The notes below the pieces were generated by a model that did not search any database, was not told the DNA's origin, and worked only from the letters and a program-made list of their open reading frames with translations. Both the position numbers and the translations under genes were made by a program. A DNA stretch of 64,000 bases from Geotalea sp. SG265 (GTDB lineage: Bacteria; Desulfobacterota; Desulfuromonadia; Geobacterales; Geobacteraceae): the NCBI RefSeq assembly GCF_022808985.1, contig NZ_JAKZFT010000016.1:1-64000 (forward strand). Reading direction: 5' to 3'. This document shows positions 18,197 to 27,007 of this stretch, in pieces. Position 1 is the stretch's first letter. Each line of letters begins with the position of its first letter.

Positions 18197-19033
18197 CTAG
18201 AGATTGAGCAGTTCGATGAGGCGGATAAGTTCCTTCTGGTCGTGATAGCTGATCTCGATCTTTCCCCCCTTACCGCTCGGGCGGAAGTTGATTTTAGTTT
18301 TGAAGTGACGTTGCATGCGCTCAACGAGATCGGCCAGGTGCGGGTCTGGTTGTTTCTTGGCTTTTGGCTGCTTGTTAGCTTTGAGGTTCTTCACCAGGGC
18401 TTCCGTAGCCCGCACCGTCAGTTTCTTTCTGATCACCGTCTCTCTCGCTTCTTTCATCTGATCAACGGTATCGAGGGTCAGCAGTGCCCTGGCGTGCCCC
18501 ATGGAAAGTCGCTCTTCAATGACGTCGAGCTTTATTTCGGCAGGGAGCCGCAGAAGCCGTATGGAGTTGGCCACAGTGGAACGATCCTTGCCCACCCTCT
18601 TTGCCAGTTCCTCCTGGGAGAGTGCGAACCGTTCCAGTAGCGAATGATAAGCCTCGGCCTCTTCCACGGCATTGAGATCTTCACGCTGGATGTTTTCTAT
18701 GAGTGCCATCTCCAGGGCGGTATCCTCGGATACATCCTGGATGACGACAGGGACTTCGCGGAGTCCCGCTTTCTGTGCGGCACGCCAACGCCGTTCGCCG
18801 GCGATCAGCTCGTAGTGGCTTCCCTTTGCCACCACTACCAGCGGCTGAATGATTCCTTTTTCGCGGATGGATGCCGCCAGTTCCTCAAGCTTGTCATGGG
18901 CAAATGTCTTTCGGGGCTGGTCTTTGTTGGGACGAATTTCCTCTATGGGGCAGCTGAAGAACCGCCGGCCTTCTTCCTCTACTACGGGAAGCAGTGCCGC
19001 CATTCCTCTGCCCAGGCCGGTTTTTTTAACCAT
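18197..19033 (-). CDS. parB: Chromosome partitioning protein ParB
   Basis: ParB is the CTPase clamp that loads at parS and spreads on DNA. The 278-residue protein has the N-terminal IRPNKDQPRKTF motif, the CTP-binding ELIAGERRWRAAQKAG segment, the helix-turn-helix around SQEELAKRVGKDRSTVANSI and a C-terminal dimerisation domain (KGGKIEISYHDQKELIRLIELL). Its ATG overlaps the end of parA by 8 bp. No parS site was recognised nearby. Linkage of parAB to the ATP synthase operon is common near bacterial replication origins, which hints at an origin-proximal location. Confidence 0.95.
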   Translation of the reverse strand: MVKKTGLGRGMAALLPVVEEEGRRFFSCPIEEIRPNKDQPRKTFAHDKLEELAASIREKGIIQPLVVVAKGSHYELIAGERRWRAAQKAGLREVPVVIQDVSEDTALEMALIENIQREDLNAVEEAEAYHSLLERFALSQEELAKRVGKDRSTVANSIRLLRLPAEIKLDVIEERLSMGHARALLTLDTVDQMKEARETVIRKKLTVRATEALVKNLKANKQPKAKKQPDPHLADLVERMQRHFKTKINFRPSGKGGKIEISYHDQKELIRLIELLNL

Positions 19034-19799
19034 GATGCGCCTCCCGGCTGATTATTTCCTTGGCAAGGTCCATGTAGCTGGTAGCTCCCCGTGACGTGAT
19101 ATCGTAGAGAATGATGGGCTTGCCGTGGCTTGGTGCCTCGGAGAGCCGGACGTTACGGGGCACGATAGTCTGGAACGTTTCCTTTTTGAAGTGGTTCTGT
19201 ATTTCTTCCCTTACCTGATGGGAGAGATTATTCCTGGCATCGAACATGGTCAGGAGAATTCCCTCGATCCTGAGGGCGGGATTGAGCCCTTTTTGTACGA
19301 GGGTTATGGTTTTCAGAATGTGGGAGAGCCCTTCCATGGCATAAAACTCACACTGGAGGGGTATCAGCACCGATTCTGCCGCGGTCATGGAATTGACGGT
19401 CAAAAGTCCCAGCGAGGGAGGGCAATCGATAAGAATATAATCATAGGCTTCTGCAAGGGGGGCAAGGGCATGCTTGAGTTTAAGTTCCCTGCCGATGATG
19501 GAGACAAGCTCCAGTTCGGCTCCTGCAAGGTCGCCGTTAGATGGCAGGATGTCCAGAAAGGGGAAGCTGGTTTTCAGGATCGCTTTTTCCGGCTCCACAT
19601 CATCGATGAGCACATCGTAGACCGATGCCTGCAGTTTGGCCTTGTCGATACCCACGCCGCTTCCGGCATTGCCTTGTGGATCCATATCCACGAGGAGGGT
19701 ACGTTTTTCGGCAACCGCCAGTGAGGCGGCGAGGTTTACCGAGGTCGTCGTTTTGCCGACGCCACCTTTTTGGTTGGCTATGCAGATGATCTTTCCCAT
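19026..19799 (-). CDS. parA: Chromosome partitioning ATPase ParA (Soj)
   Basis: ParA is a deviant Walker ATPase that forms gradients on the nucleoid and moves ParB-parS complexes. The protein reads MGKIICIANQKGGVGKTTTS at its start, with the deviant P-loop KGGVGKTT, then VDMDPQGNAGSG and LIDCPPSLGLLT. The ATG at 19799 gives 257 residues, matching the family; a much longer in-frame extension upstream has no homologous character. A weak GGAAA precedes it. It is co-transcribed with parB. Confidence 0.95.
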   Translation of the reverse strand: MGKIICIANQKGGVGKTTTSVNLAASLAVAEKRTLLVDMDPQGNAGSGVGIDKAKLQASVYDVLIDDVEPEKAILKTSFPFLDILPSNGDLAGAELELVSIIGRELKLKHALAPLAEAYDYILIDCPPSLGLLTVNSMTAAESVLIPLQCEFYAMEGLSHILKTITLVQKGLNPALRIEGILLTMFDARNNLSHQVREEIQNHFKKETFQTIVPRNVRLSEAPSHGKPIILYDITSRGATSYMDLAKEIISREAHHG

Positions 19800-20116
19800 A
19801 GTAAGTTTTCCAATGGTGTTGTGTGAACAAGTCAACGGGGATGTGGAGGATGGAAGCCGCTGAAGCGGAAGAAAACTATCACATCGATGCCTGGATGCAA
19901 AGTTTTTTTTAAATAGTACCCATTCTGGCCAGTGAAGAGCCCGCTTCGTCATGGTCCATGATTGGTGCGCATCCGACGATCATTGCAGCGCATGTCTGCC
20001 CGGTCAAGCTGCGTCAGGCAGAACCCTGTGGGTGAGCATTTGCGTCATGCTGCCCCTGCTTGCTTCCTTTAATGTGCAGGGTATACTTGGTTGAGACTTT
20101 TCGCCAGGGAGGGACC
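19800..20116. other. Divergent intergenic region between parA and the haem-PAS sensor gene
   Basis: These 317 bases hold no gene. They contain a T-tract followed by AAATAG (19902-19915) and, for the forward gene, TTGCTT (20060-20065) and TATACT (20082-20087) separated by 16 bp. No parS-like palindrome was found. The parA promoter could not be placed confidently. Confidence 0.4.
20060..20087 (+). promoter_or_regulatory. Candidate promoter of the haem-PAS sensor gene
   Basis: TTGCTT and TATACT with a 16-bp spacer lie about 30 bp before the ATG at 20117. The -10 is good and the -35 moderate. Confidence 0.35.
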
Positions 20117-21334
20117 ATGGCACGCTTCAGTTCCATGAGTATCAATACCAAGTTCAACCTGATCATGTCCTGCCTGTTGATCGTTCTGTTTATTTCCGCC
20201 TCTTTTCTCATATACCAGCGCCAGCGCAACCTGATCCTTAAAGTGGCTGTGGACAACGCCCGCAACATCGCCCGCCAGATCATCGAGACGCGGGATTACA
20301 TCTCCTCGGTGGAACACGGTGAAGCAGCACACAATTATGCCCTGGTCCCCCAGGTGGTCGCCACGCAAATTGCCGCCCGCATGACAAGGGATACGAAATT
20401 TTACGTCAGGCAGGTATCGCTGCGTTATCGGAATCCAGGCAACCGTCCCGATGAATATGAAACGGAACAACTGCAGCGTTTCTCGGGTAGGGTGGTTCGG
20501 GAGAATTATCGGGTCGTGCAATCGGAAGGAGGGGATGCATTCAGGTACATGCAGTCAATGGTTGCCGAAAAGTCCTGTCTAGCCTGTCACGGCAGCTACG
20601 ATAATGCCCCGCTGTTTATTCGTCAGCGCTTTCCCCGAGGCCATTATTCCTATGACTACAAGCTCGGCGAGGTGATTGGTGCCGTTTCAGTTACCGTACC
20701 CATGGCGGAACTCTACCGGGACATCGGCACTAACCTGAAGCTGGACCTCGCCTACCGGGGAGTGGTTTTCTTCATCATCATCGCGATCATGGCGGCACTG
20801 GTACGGCGGATCATCATTCATCCGGTAAGAATGCTTTCCGAAAGCATCAGCAATGTCACCAGGACGGACACCTTCACCCCTTTGCCAAGGACATCGGATG
20901 ACGAAATAGGCAAGCTGATCGCCGCCTTTAACGACATGATGGATGAATTAGGGCGCAAGAGGGCGCAAAGCCGTGAATCCGAGCAACGCTACCGGGAATT
21001 CATCGAGGTTGCCAGGTCGGCCGTCATCACCTTCATGACAGACGGCAAGATCGTCATTACCAATCAGAAGGCGGAGGAATTAATCGGGGCTACCAGGCTG
21101 GAACTCCTGGGCGAAAATATCTATGATTTTTTTCTGGAAGGGGAACGGCTGAAAGTGGAGGTGAATGCTTTCCTGGAAGAGATCAGGAAAGGGAGACGTC
21201 CGGCCGCGACGACCTTTCATGTGGTGCGTAGTGCCGACGGTGGCGAACACCGGGTCGAAGTGGGTCTTTCAGCAACGCAGACCGATCAGCAGCCAATGAT
21301 AACCGCAATCCTGCATAACGGTGAGCAGCGATGA
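20117..21334 (+). CDS. DUF3365 haem-domain / HAMP / PAS protein without an output domain
   Basis: The 405-residue protein has a transmembrane helix (about 14-34), a periplasmic DUF3365 (Tll0287-like) domain with the c-type haem motif CLACH (154-158), a second helix (about 215-235), a HAMP segment (RRIIIHPVRMLSESI...) and a PAS domain (about 290-400). It then stops, with no kinase, cyclase or methyl-accepting domain. It probably senses redox state or a small gas through the haem and passes the signal to a partner protein. The ATG at 20117 follows GGGAGGG closely. It converges with the PHP gene with only 12 bp between the stop codons, and the reading frame shows no break that would explain a lost kinase. 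Confidence 0.82.
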   Translation: MARFSSMSINTKFNLIMSCLLIVLFISASFLIYQRQRNLILKVAVDNARNIARQIIETRDYISSVEHGEAAHNYALVPQVVATQIAARMTRDTKFYVRQVSLRYRNPGNRPDEYETEQLQRFSGRVVRENYRVVQSEGGDAFRYMQSMVAEKSCLACHGSYDNAPLFIRQRFPRGHYSYDYKLGEVIGAVSVTVPMAELYRDIGTNLKLDLAYRGVVFFIIIAIMAALVRRIIIHPVRMLSESISNVTRTDTFTPLPRTSDDEIGKLIAAFNDMMDELGRKRAQSRESEQRYREFIEVARSAVITFMTDGKIVITNQKAEELIGATRLELLGENIYDFFLEGERLKVEVNAFLEEIRKGRRPAATTFHVVRSADGGEHRVEVGLSATQTDQQPMITAILHNGEQR

Positions 21335-21346
21335 ACAACCCCACAC

Positions 21347-22063
21347 TCAGAGCGGTTGCAGCCGGAGGAAGATGAGAAGCCTCTCCAGGGAGGAATTAAC
21401 GACCTGGGTCTCGTTAATGCCGGTTTCAGCTAAAAGCTGCAGTGCATCGTCGAAAACGCCGACTCCTTGGGAGATATGGGCATCGCTGCCGACTACAACA
21501 GGGGCTCCGTAGCGGGCAATAAGGTCGGCGAGTTTCCTGCAGTTGGGTCTGCTCCCCTCACGACTGATCCCTAGGGATGCATTGTTTATTTCCAAAGCGG
21601 TACCTGTATGCAGTGCCGCTTTGACTACTTCTTCATAATCAGTCGGGAAAAGTGGATTTCCCGGATGCGACACGGCGTGAATGTGGGGATTAGCCATGGC
21701 GTTGATCACAGCCTGAGTGTTGTTTCGTAATCCTTGGTCATCAAAGCCGCACCCTTCGTGCAGTCCTGCCATGATGAAATCAAGGCGCTCCTGGTAACGA
21801 TCAGGCAGATCTATCTCACCCCGTGTATTGAGAATATTCGCTTCAACGCCGCACAGAATGCGTACACCGGCTATTCCCCTGGGGATGAACCGTATTGCGC
21901 CGAAGTGGTAAAGATGTGGTCCACCAGGCATTGCCGGCCCGTGATCGGTTAAGGCGAGAGCCTTGAGCCCCTTGCGCGCGGCCGCTTCGGCGAGCTCATT
22001 CACGGTGGAATACGCGTGACCGGACGCGATGGTGTGGGTGTGCATGTCGGCAATCAGTTTCAT
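21347..22063 (-). CDS. PHP-domain phosphoesterase, YcdX-like
   Basis: The 238-residue protein begins with the PHP metal motif DMHTHT (6-11) and contains LTDHGPAMPGG, GVEANIL, HPGNPLFP and the C-terminal GSDAH. These supply the trinuclear metal site of YcdX-type phosphoesterases. The substrate is unknown; E. coli YcdX is linked to swarming. It is a single reverse-strand gene between the haem-PAS sensor and the F0 operon. Confidence 0.86.
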   Translation of the reverse strand: MKLIADMHTHTIASGHAYSTVNELAEAAARKGLKALALTDHGPAMPGGPHLYHFGAIRFIPRGIAGVRILCGVEANILNTRGEIDLPDRYQERLDFIMAGLHEGCGFDDQGLRNNTQAVINAMANPHIHAVSHPGNPLFPTDYEEVVKAALHTGTALEINNASLGISREGSRPNCRKLADLIARYGAPVVVGSDAHISQGVGVFDDALQLLAETGINETQVVNSSLERLLIFLRLQPL

Positions 22064-22184
22064 AGCCAGACTATTCCATACCCATCCATGAAAGTCAACC
22101 GGCGCGGCGAGGTCGATCCAGGTGCACGGGCTGCATTATCAGAGGAAGAAAGCTTTCAAGCATTCAGCACTGTTGGAGATGAAC

Positions 22185-22219
22185 AAAAAAAGGGTGTGCC
22201 GGCGGCACACCCTTTTTTT
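22185..22219. terminator. Terminator of the F0 operon (bidirectional)
   Basis: A perfect 16-bp stem (seven A's, then GGGTGTGCC) with loop GGC and flanking A and T tracts lies 18 bp after the atpE stop on the reverse strand. Confidence 0.92.
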
Positions 22220-22237
22220 GTCTCTTGGTGAGTTCAA

Positions 22238-22513
22238 TTACTTGGCAACGGTCTCAGCCAGCTTGAGGGCGATATCCTTGTAGGGGTTGGCGAAGAGGAT
22301 GATCAAGCAGACAACCAGGGCGTAGATGGCCAGAGACTCGATCATGGCCAGACCGATCATCATGGTGGTGAGGATTTTGCCGGAAGCGCCGGGGTTTCTG
22401 GAAACGCCTTCAACAGCACTCTTGACTGCCAGACCCTGGCCGATACCGGTCCCGAGGGTGCCGAGTGCCATACCAATACCTGCTGCGAGAACACACATTG
22501 TAAAAAAGCTCAT
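22238..22513 (-). CDS. atpE: ATP synthase F0 c subunit
   Basis: This 91-residue membrane hairpin forms the rotor ring. The polar loop is SRNPGASG and the ion-carrying Glu59 lies in the second helix (GLAMIESLAIYALVV). Compared with the Na+-driven Ilyobacter ring (Q32, E65, S66, T67, Y70), this protein has Q26, E59, S60, L61 and Y64 at a constant offset of six, so all ligands but the threonine are present. The coupling ion is therefore open to question. It is the last gene of the separate F0 operon and precedes a strong terminator. Confidence 0.96.
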   Translation of the reverse strand: MSFFTMCVLAAGIGMALGTLGTGIGQGLAVKSAVEGVSRNPGASGKILTTMMIGLAMIESLAIYALVVCLIILFANPYKDIALKLAETVAK

Positions 22514-22584
22514 TTTTCCTTCTCCTTTGTTTTGAATATTTCCTAAATAGTATAGGAATAATGCTTAAATGTTTATCTCGTGAA

Positions 22585-23274
22585 TCAGTGCCCTTCTTCC
22601 AGGGAACCCTGGATGTAGATCATGGCCAACAGCATGAAAACGAATGCCTGGATGAAAGATACCAGCACCCCCATCAGCATCATCGGCAGGGGCACCAGGA
22701 ATGGAGCGAGGCCGAAGAAGATCATAAGCACCAGCTCATGACCGTTCATGTTGCCGAAGAGACGGAGGGTAAGGGAGATGACGCGGCTGAAGTGGCCGAT
22801 GACTTCGATGAAGAACATCATGGGAGCCAGCCAAAGGATGGGGCCGAGGAAATGCTTGATGTACTTTACCCCGTGTTCCTTGATGCCGACGATGTGGGTG
22901 GTGACGAAAACGATCACTGCACATGCCGCAGTGGTGTTGATGTTGGCCGTCGGCGGGAAGAAGCCGGGAATGAGGCCGATGAGGTTGGACACCAGGATGA
23001 ACAGGGCGAGGGTCGCAATCAGGGGAAAGAATGGTTTGCCGTGTTCTCCCATGGTTTCGACCACCATGTTTTCGATGCCGCCGATAATGACTTCCATGAA
23101 ATTCTGCAATTTGCCAGGAACTGCTTTCAAACCTTTTGTCGCCAGTATGGAGACAATGAGCAGAAGCGCAATGATGAGCCAAGTATAGGCAATGGCATCG
23201 GCTCCTCCTTCCGCTATGCCTAGCGGAGCCAGGAGATGTCTAAAGAACTGCAGGAAAAGAAACGGATGAACCAT
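22585..23274 (-). CDS. atpB: ATP synthase F0 a subunit
   Basis: Subunit a forms the ion half-channels beside the c ring. The 229-residue protein has five to six membrane helices, the essential arginine in [14 protein letters not shown] and the [18 protein letters not shown] segment. The ATG at 23274 is chosen because AAAGGAGG lies just before it; an in-frame upstream extension is not hydrophobic and lacks a ribosome-binding site. It is preceded by atpI (5-bp gap) and followed by atpE. Confidence 0.96.
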   Translation of the reverse strand: MVHPFLFLQFFRHLLAPLGIAEGGADAIAYTWLIIALLLIVSILATKGLKAVPGKLQNFMEVIIGGIENMVVETMGEHGKPFFPLIATLALFILVSNLIGLIPGFFPPTANINTTAACAVIVFVTTHIVGIKEHGVKYIKHFLGPILWLAPMMFFIEVIGHFSRVISLTLRLFGNMNGHELVLMIFFGLAPFLVPLPMMLMGVLVSFIQAFVFMLLAMIYIQGSLEEGH

Positions 23275-23279
23275 TGATG

Positions 23280-23663
23280 CTAGCCTCCTTTGAGGGACTG
23301 ATAGATGGATAAAGCGACAATATTTATGACAAGTACCGACAGGCCGATCAGCAGGCCAAAAACGTCGATACTGGCACATACTACTAACACGTAGACCGCG
23401 CCGGCAAAAAGCGCCAGCCTGACCATATAGCGCAGGACCGCAAACCGCGGCGCCTCCTGGACCCGTAACTGAAGGGCCCTTTGCAGAATGCTTCGCAGCC
23501 AGTAGAAATTGGCGACGGCCAACAGGCCGCCAGCCAGAACGCCGGCGGTAAAACGAAGTGTGGAGAACGAAGATGCGATGAGCGCCAACAGAATGGTCAG
23601 GGCGATGCTGGCGCGGGTAAGCAGGGTAAAGAAATTATTTTCACTTATCTTTACCCACGTCAT
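23280..23663 (-). CDS. atpI: ATP synthase subunit I family protein
   Basis: The 127-residue protein has four predicted membrane helices and the layout of ATP synthase I proteins, which help assemble the c ring or supply magnesium. The family is poorly conserved, so assignment rests mainly on hydrophobicity and on its place between atpZ and atpB. Its start overlaps the end of the upstream small gene by 23 bp. Confidence 0.8.
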   Translation of the reverse strand: MTWVKISENNFFTLLTRASIALTILLALIASSFSTLRFTAGVLAGGLLAVANFYWLRSILQRALQLRVQEAPRFAVLRYMVRLALFAGAVYVLVVCASIDVFGLLIGLSVLVINIVALSIYQSLKGG

Positions 23664-23880
23664 CTTTTTTTATTTCTCTTCCGGCAATGATAAATATATT
23701 ACGAAACCCGGCGACGATGCCAAAAAACAGGAAGATAAAGAAGAACCATGGCGTGGTGTGCAGCCAGTTGTCCAGTGCCCGGCCGATGTACACACCAAGG
23801 GCAATTGCCACTGCCATGGAGATACCCATGGTGGAAATCATCCCCAGGGTTTTGATCAGCCTTTTCTTTTCTTCGTCCAT
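23641..23880 (-). CDS. AtpZ/AtpQ-like small membrane protein of the F0 operon
   Basis: This 79-residue protein has two membrane helices (about 13-33 and 43-65) with the GMISTMGISMAVAIALGVYIGRALD and GIVAGFRNI patterns of AtpZ-type proteins, which together with AtpI are associated with F0 assembly or Mg/Ca entry. It is first in the order atpZ-atpI-atpB-atpE and overlaps atpI. The name is inferred from pattern and position. Confidence 0.8.
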   Translation of the reverse strand: MDEEKKRLIKTLGMISTMGISMAVAIALGVYIGRALDNWLHTTPWFFFIFLFFGIVAGFRNIFIIAGREIKKDDVGKDK

Positions 23881-23921
23881 ATTGACCGGTGCCGTTTTTC
23901 CGGGCTACATCAAAACAAGGC

Positions 23922-23951
23922 TTGATAGCACATTGAAGACGAAGTTGTCAA
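23922..23951 (-). promoter_or_regulatory. Candidate promoter of the F0 operon
   Basis: On the reverse strand TTGACA (23951-23946) and TATCAA (23927-23922) are separated by 18 bp, about 42 bp before the atpZ-like start. The -35 matches the consensus perfectly. Confidence 0.5.
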
Positions 23952-23999
23952 TCACATTTAGCGGCATTTGTTATGGGCCGCGGAACAGGGTGCGACAAC

Positions 24000-25283
24000 C
24001 TAAAGGGCCTTGAAAGATTTCTCTGCAGCAGCAATGGTCCGGTCCAGCTCCTCGGCCCCATGGGCCATGGAGACGAAGGCGGTTTCAAATTGCGACGGTG
24101 CCAGGTAAATGCCTTCTTCGAGCATCAGGCGGAAGTATCTGGCGAACGCCTTGGTGTCGCATTTGGCTGCAGTTGTCCAGTCGTAAACCGGTTCCCTGGA
24201 GAAGAAGGCACAGAACATGCTGCCGACTCTGGTGGAGTAGATGGGGAATCCTGCTTTTTCGGCAGCCTTTGCGATGCCGGCCGCGACATAAGAACTCTTC
24301 TCCTCAAGCTTCCTGTAAAAATCCGGTGTCTGCAGCAGTTTCAGCGTTTCAATGCCTGCTGTCATCGCCAACGGGTTGCCCGACAGCGTTCCTGCCTGAT
24401 AGACTCCACCGGCGGGTGAAAGCAGGGCCATGATTTCCTTCTTGCCGCCGAAGGCACCTACTGGCAATCCGCCACCGATAATCTTGCCCAACGTGGTCAT
24501 ATCTGGGGTAATGCCGTAAAGCTCCTGGGCGCCGCCGTAAGCGACCCTGAAGCCGGACATCACCTCGTCAAAAATGAGAACGATCCCTTCCTCGGTGCAG
24601 AGGCTGCGCAATCCCTCAAGAAAGCCTTCCCGCGGCGGTACCGTGCCCATGTTTCCGGCAACCGGCTCCACGATAATGCACGCGACCTGTCCCTTGTTTT
24701 CTGAGATGAGAGTCTTTACCGACTCAAGATTATTATATTCGGCGGTGAGCGTATGGCGGGCGAAATCCTGGGGCACGCCCGGAGAGTCGGGCACTCCGAA
24801 GGTTGCTGCACCGGAGCCAGCCTTCACAAGAAGGGAGTCGGAATGGCCGTGGTAGCATCCGGAGAACTTGAGGATCTTGTCGCGGCCGGTATAACCACGT
24901 GCCAGGCGTATGGCGCTCATGGTGGCCTCGGTGCCGGAGCTGACCATTCTGACCATCTCGATTGACGGTACGGCCTTGATCACCATTTCTGCGAGGGTTA
25001 TTTCCAGCTCGGTGGGGGCGCCGAAGCTGCAGCCATGATCTACAGCGGCCTTGACGGCACAAACGACCTGGGGGTGGCAGTGACCGAGAATCATCGGGCC
25101 CCATGAGCCAACATAATCGATGAAGCTGTTGCCGTCTACATCTTCGATGAAACATCCTGATGCTTTTCTAATGAAAAGAGGGTCGGTGCCGACTGACTTA
25201 AAGGCGCGAACCGGACTGTTTACCCCGCCGGGAATGGCGTTCTGTGCTTCATTGAATAGTTTGGAAGACTGGCCGAAATTCAT
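24000..25283 (-). CDS. hemL: Glutamate-1-semialdehyde 2,1-aminomutase
   Basis: This PLP enzyme converts glutamate-1-semialdehyde to 5-aminolevulinate, the committed precursor of haem, in the C5 pathway. The 427-residue protein starts [20 protein letters not shown] and contains [28 protein letters not shown], the PLP-binding lysine in TLGKIIGGG (Lys267) and TLSGNPLAM. The ATG at 25283 is preferred over a longer frame because AGGGGAT precedes it and the length then matches the family. High cytochrome demand in this lineage makes haem supply important, but no regulatory link to nuo is visible apart from divergent orientation. Confidence 0.96.
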   Translation of the reverse strand: MNFGQSSKLFNEAQNAIPGGVNSPVRAFKSVGTDPLFIRKASGCFIEDVDGNSFIDYVGSWGPMILGHCHPQVVCAVKAAVDHGCSFGAPTELEITLAEMVIKAVPSIEMVRMVSSGTEATMSAIRLARGYTGRDKILKFSGCYHGHSDSLLVKAGSGAATFGVPDSPGVPQDFARHTLTAEYNNLESVKTLISENKGQVACIIVEPVAGNMGTVPPREGFLEGLRSLCTEEGIVLIFDEVMSGFRVAYGGAQELYGITPDMTTLGKIIGGGLPVGAFGGKKEIMALLSPAGGVYQAGTLSGNPLAMTAGIETLKLLQTPDFYRKLEEKSSYVAAGIAKAAEKAGFPIYSTRVGSMFCAFFSREPVYDWTTAAKCDTKAFARYFRLMLEEGIYLAPSQFETAFVSMAHGAEELDRTIAAAEKSFKAL

Positions 25284-25427
25284 GTGAAATCCCCTAACAT
25301 ATTGGTTTTTAATGCTTAATCGCTGAGGTTCGTACCATGAATGTCCACGCCGTGTCAAGGGAATTAATTGCCGGTTTATATAGGCGGAAGAGGCAAAAAA
25401 GATGGGGAGACCGGCACATTTTTTTCC

Positions 25428-25456
25428 TTGACAAAGAATGGGAAATACCTTAAATT
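25428..25456 (+). promoter_or_regulatory. Promoter of the nuoA-N operon
   Basis: A perfect -35 TTGACA (25428-25433) and a -10 TAAATT (25451-25456) are separated by 17 bp, about 125 bp before nuoA. The predicted start is near 25463. Confidence 0.75.
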
Positions 25457-25463
25457 CCGCGTG

Positions 25464-25497
25464 CTGTATACAGTATACCTTTGTAAACACTGTACAG
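25464..25497. promoter_or_regulatory. Two operator-like palindromes at the nuo transcription start
   Basis: CTGTATACAG (25464-25473) and CTGTACAG (25490-25497) are both perfect palindromes, with centres 25 bp apart, directly downstream of the -10. Their position suits a repressor that blocks promoter clearance. The binding protein cannot be named; TGTATACA-type cores are seen with some GntR-family operators. Confidence 0.45.
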
Positions 25498-25580
25498 CTA
25501 AGAAAGAAGCCTATCTGCAGCCGATAGGGTGTTGTAGCCTTCTTAATGAGAATAACGTCAATCCAGGAGGATAGTTGAAA

Positions 25581-25937
25581 ATGCTAGGTGCCTATCTACC
25601 GATAATTGTTCTGGTTGCTGTGGCGGCGGCCTTTGGTCTGGGGTCCATAATCCTGTCGTCGCTCATTGGGCAAAAAAAGCCTTCTGATGTAAAGATGTCG
25701 CCGTATGAATGTGGTTGTGATCCGGTCGGCAGCGCGCGGGAGCGCTTCTCCATCAAATTCTATATTATAGCGATGCTGTTCATCCTGTTCGATATAGAGG
25801 CTGTATTTCTTTATCCCTGGGCGGTGCTGTTCAAGAGGCTGGGGATGTTCGGCCTTATGGAGATGGGAGTCTTTATAGTAATTCTCTTTGTCGGTTATAT
25901 TTATGTCTGGAAAAAAGGAGCCTTGGAATGGGAGTAG
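25581..25937 (+). CDS. nuoA: NADH-quinone oxidoreductase subunit A
   Basis: NuoA is a small membrane subunit of complex I with three helices. The 118-residue protein has the conserved [20 protein letters not shown] and [11 protein letters not shown] motifs. The ATG at 25581 lies 10 nt after AGGAGG; a TTG two codons upstream is also possible but would be only 4 nt away. It is the first gene of a 14-gene operon and overlaps nuoB by 10 bp. Confidence 0.97.
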   Translation: MLGAYLPIIVLVAVAAAFGLGSIILSSLIGQKKPSDVKMSPYECGCDPVGSARERFSIKFYIIAMLFILFDIEAVFLYPWAVLFKRLGMFGLMEMGVFIVILFVGYIYVWKKGALEWE

Positions 25938-26440
25938 ATCAACCATTGGGAGATAATATTGTTACCGCTTCCTTGGACGGCCTCGTCAACTGGGCAAGAA
26001 AGTCCTCCATCTGGCCTATGACCTTTGGACTTGCCTGCTGCGCCATCGAAATGATGGCTGCTGGTGCGGCAAAGCATGACCTGGACCGCTTCGGCATAAT
26101 CTTCCGCGCTTCGCCGCGGCAGTCCGACTGTATCATTATTGCCGGCACGGTAACCAAAAAGATGCTGCCCGTCATCAAGACGGTCTATGAGCAGATGCCT
26201 GAGCCGAAATGGGTTATCGCCATGGGCGCCTGTGCCTGCTCGGGTGGGGTCTTCGATACCTACAGTGTCGTTCAGGGTATAGATGAGGCGCTGCCCGTAG
26301 ATGTCTATGTTCCCGGCTGTCCGCCGCGGCCTGAAGCGCTGCTCTACGGGATCATGAAGCTTCAGGAGAAAATCGGCAAGGAGCGGAACACCTTCGGTTC
26401 TGCAATCGGGCTCGGTGAAAGACTGGAGCCTGCCGCTTAA
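25928..26440 (+). CDS. nuoB: NADH-quinone oxidoreductase subunit B
   Basis: NuoB holds cluster N2, the last iron-sulfur centre before quinone. The 170-residue protein has C37, C38, C102 or C104 and C131 in [21 protein letters not shown] and [10 protein letters not shown], the standard arrangement. It starts inside nuoA with AAGGAG upstream and precedes nuoC by 30 bp. Confidence 0.97.
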   Translation: MGVDQPLGDNIVTASLDGLVNWARKSSIWPMTFGLACCAIEMMAAGAAKHDLDRFGIIFRASPRQSDCIIIAGTVTKKMLPVIKTVYEQMPEPKWVIAMGACACSGGVFDTYSVVQGIDEALPVDVYVPGCPPRPEALLYGIMKLQEKIGKERNTFGSAIGLGERLEPAA

Positions 26441-26470
26441 GGTAATTATCACAATACCAAAGGAAAAGGT

Positions 26471-26965
26471 ATGTCTGATATGGCAGAAAACAATCGAGCA
26501 GTAATCAAGCTACGGGAAAAATTTGCTTCCTCCATTCTGGATGTCAAGGAATTCAGGGGTGAAGTGACCGTTACGGTAAAGAAAGAGGATATCGTTGCCA
26601 TCTGCAATTTTCTGAAACAGGACCAGCGCTACAATCTGCTGACCGATGTGACGGCGGTTGACTATCTCGGCGCCGAGCCCCGCTTCATGGTTGTCTATAA
26701 TCTTTATTCCATCCCCAATAAGGATCGCCTCAGGGTCAAGGCACCGGTTGCCGACGGCGACTGCACGATCGACACCGTATGCGGTGTCTGGAGTACCGCC
26801 AACTGGCTTGAGCGGGAAGTCTACGATCTCATGGGCATCACCTTTAACAATCACCCTGATCTTCGCAGAATTTTGATGACGGATGACTGGGTTGGGCACC
26901 CGCTGCGCAAGGACTATCCACTGCAAGGGCCTGACCGTGAACCTTACAAGGGTCGGCTGTCCTAG
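26471..26965 (+). CDS. nuoC: NADH-quinone oxidoreductase subunit C
   Basis: This 30-kDa-type subunit sits in the connecting arm of complex I. The 164-residue protein has LLTDVTAVDYLG, the signature EREVYDLMGITFNNHPDLRRIL and the closing GHPLRKDYP. It is a separate gene, not fused to nuoD as in Escherichia coli. AAAGGAAAAGGT precedes the ATG; an ATG three codons later is a possible alternative. Confidence 0.95.
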   Translation: MSDMAENNRAVIKLREKFASSILDVKEFRGEVTVTVKKEDIVAICNFLKQDQRYNLLTDVTAVDYLGAEPRFMVVYNLYSIPNKDRLRVKAPVADGDCTIDTVCGVWSTANWLEREVYDLMGITFNNHPDLRRILMTDDWVGHPLRKDYPLQGPDREPYKGRLS

Positions 26966-27007
26966 TTTAACACAAGATCAGTATCTATCTCATCATAGAG
27001 GCGAACA

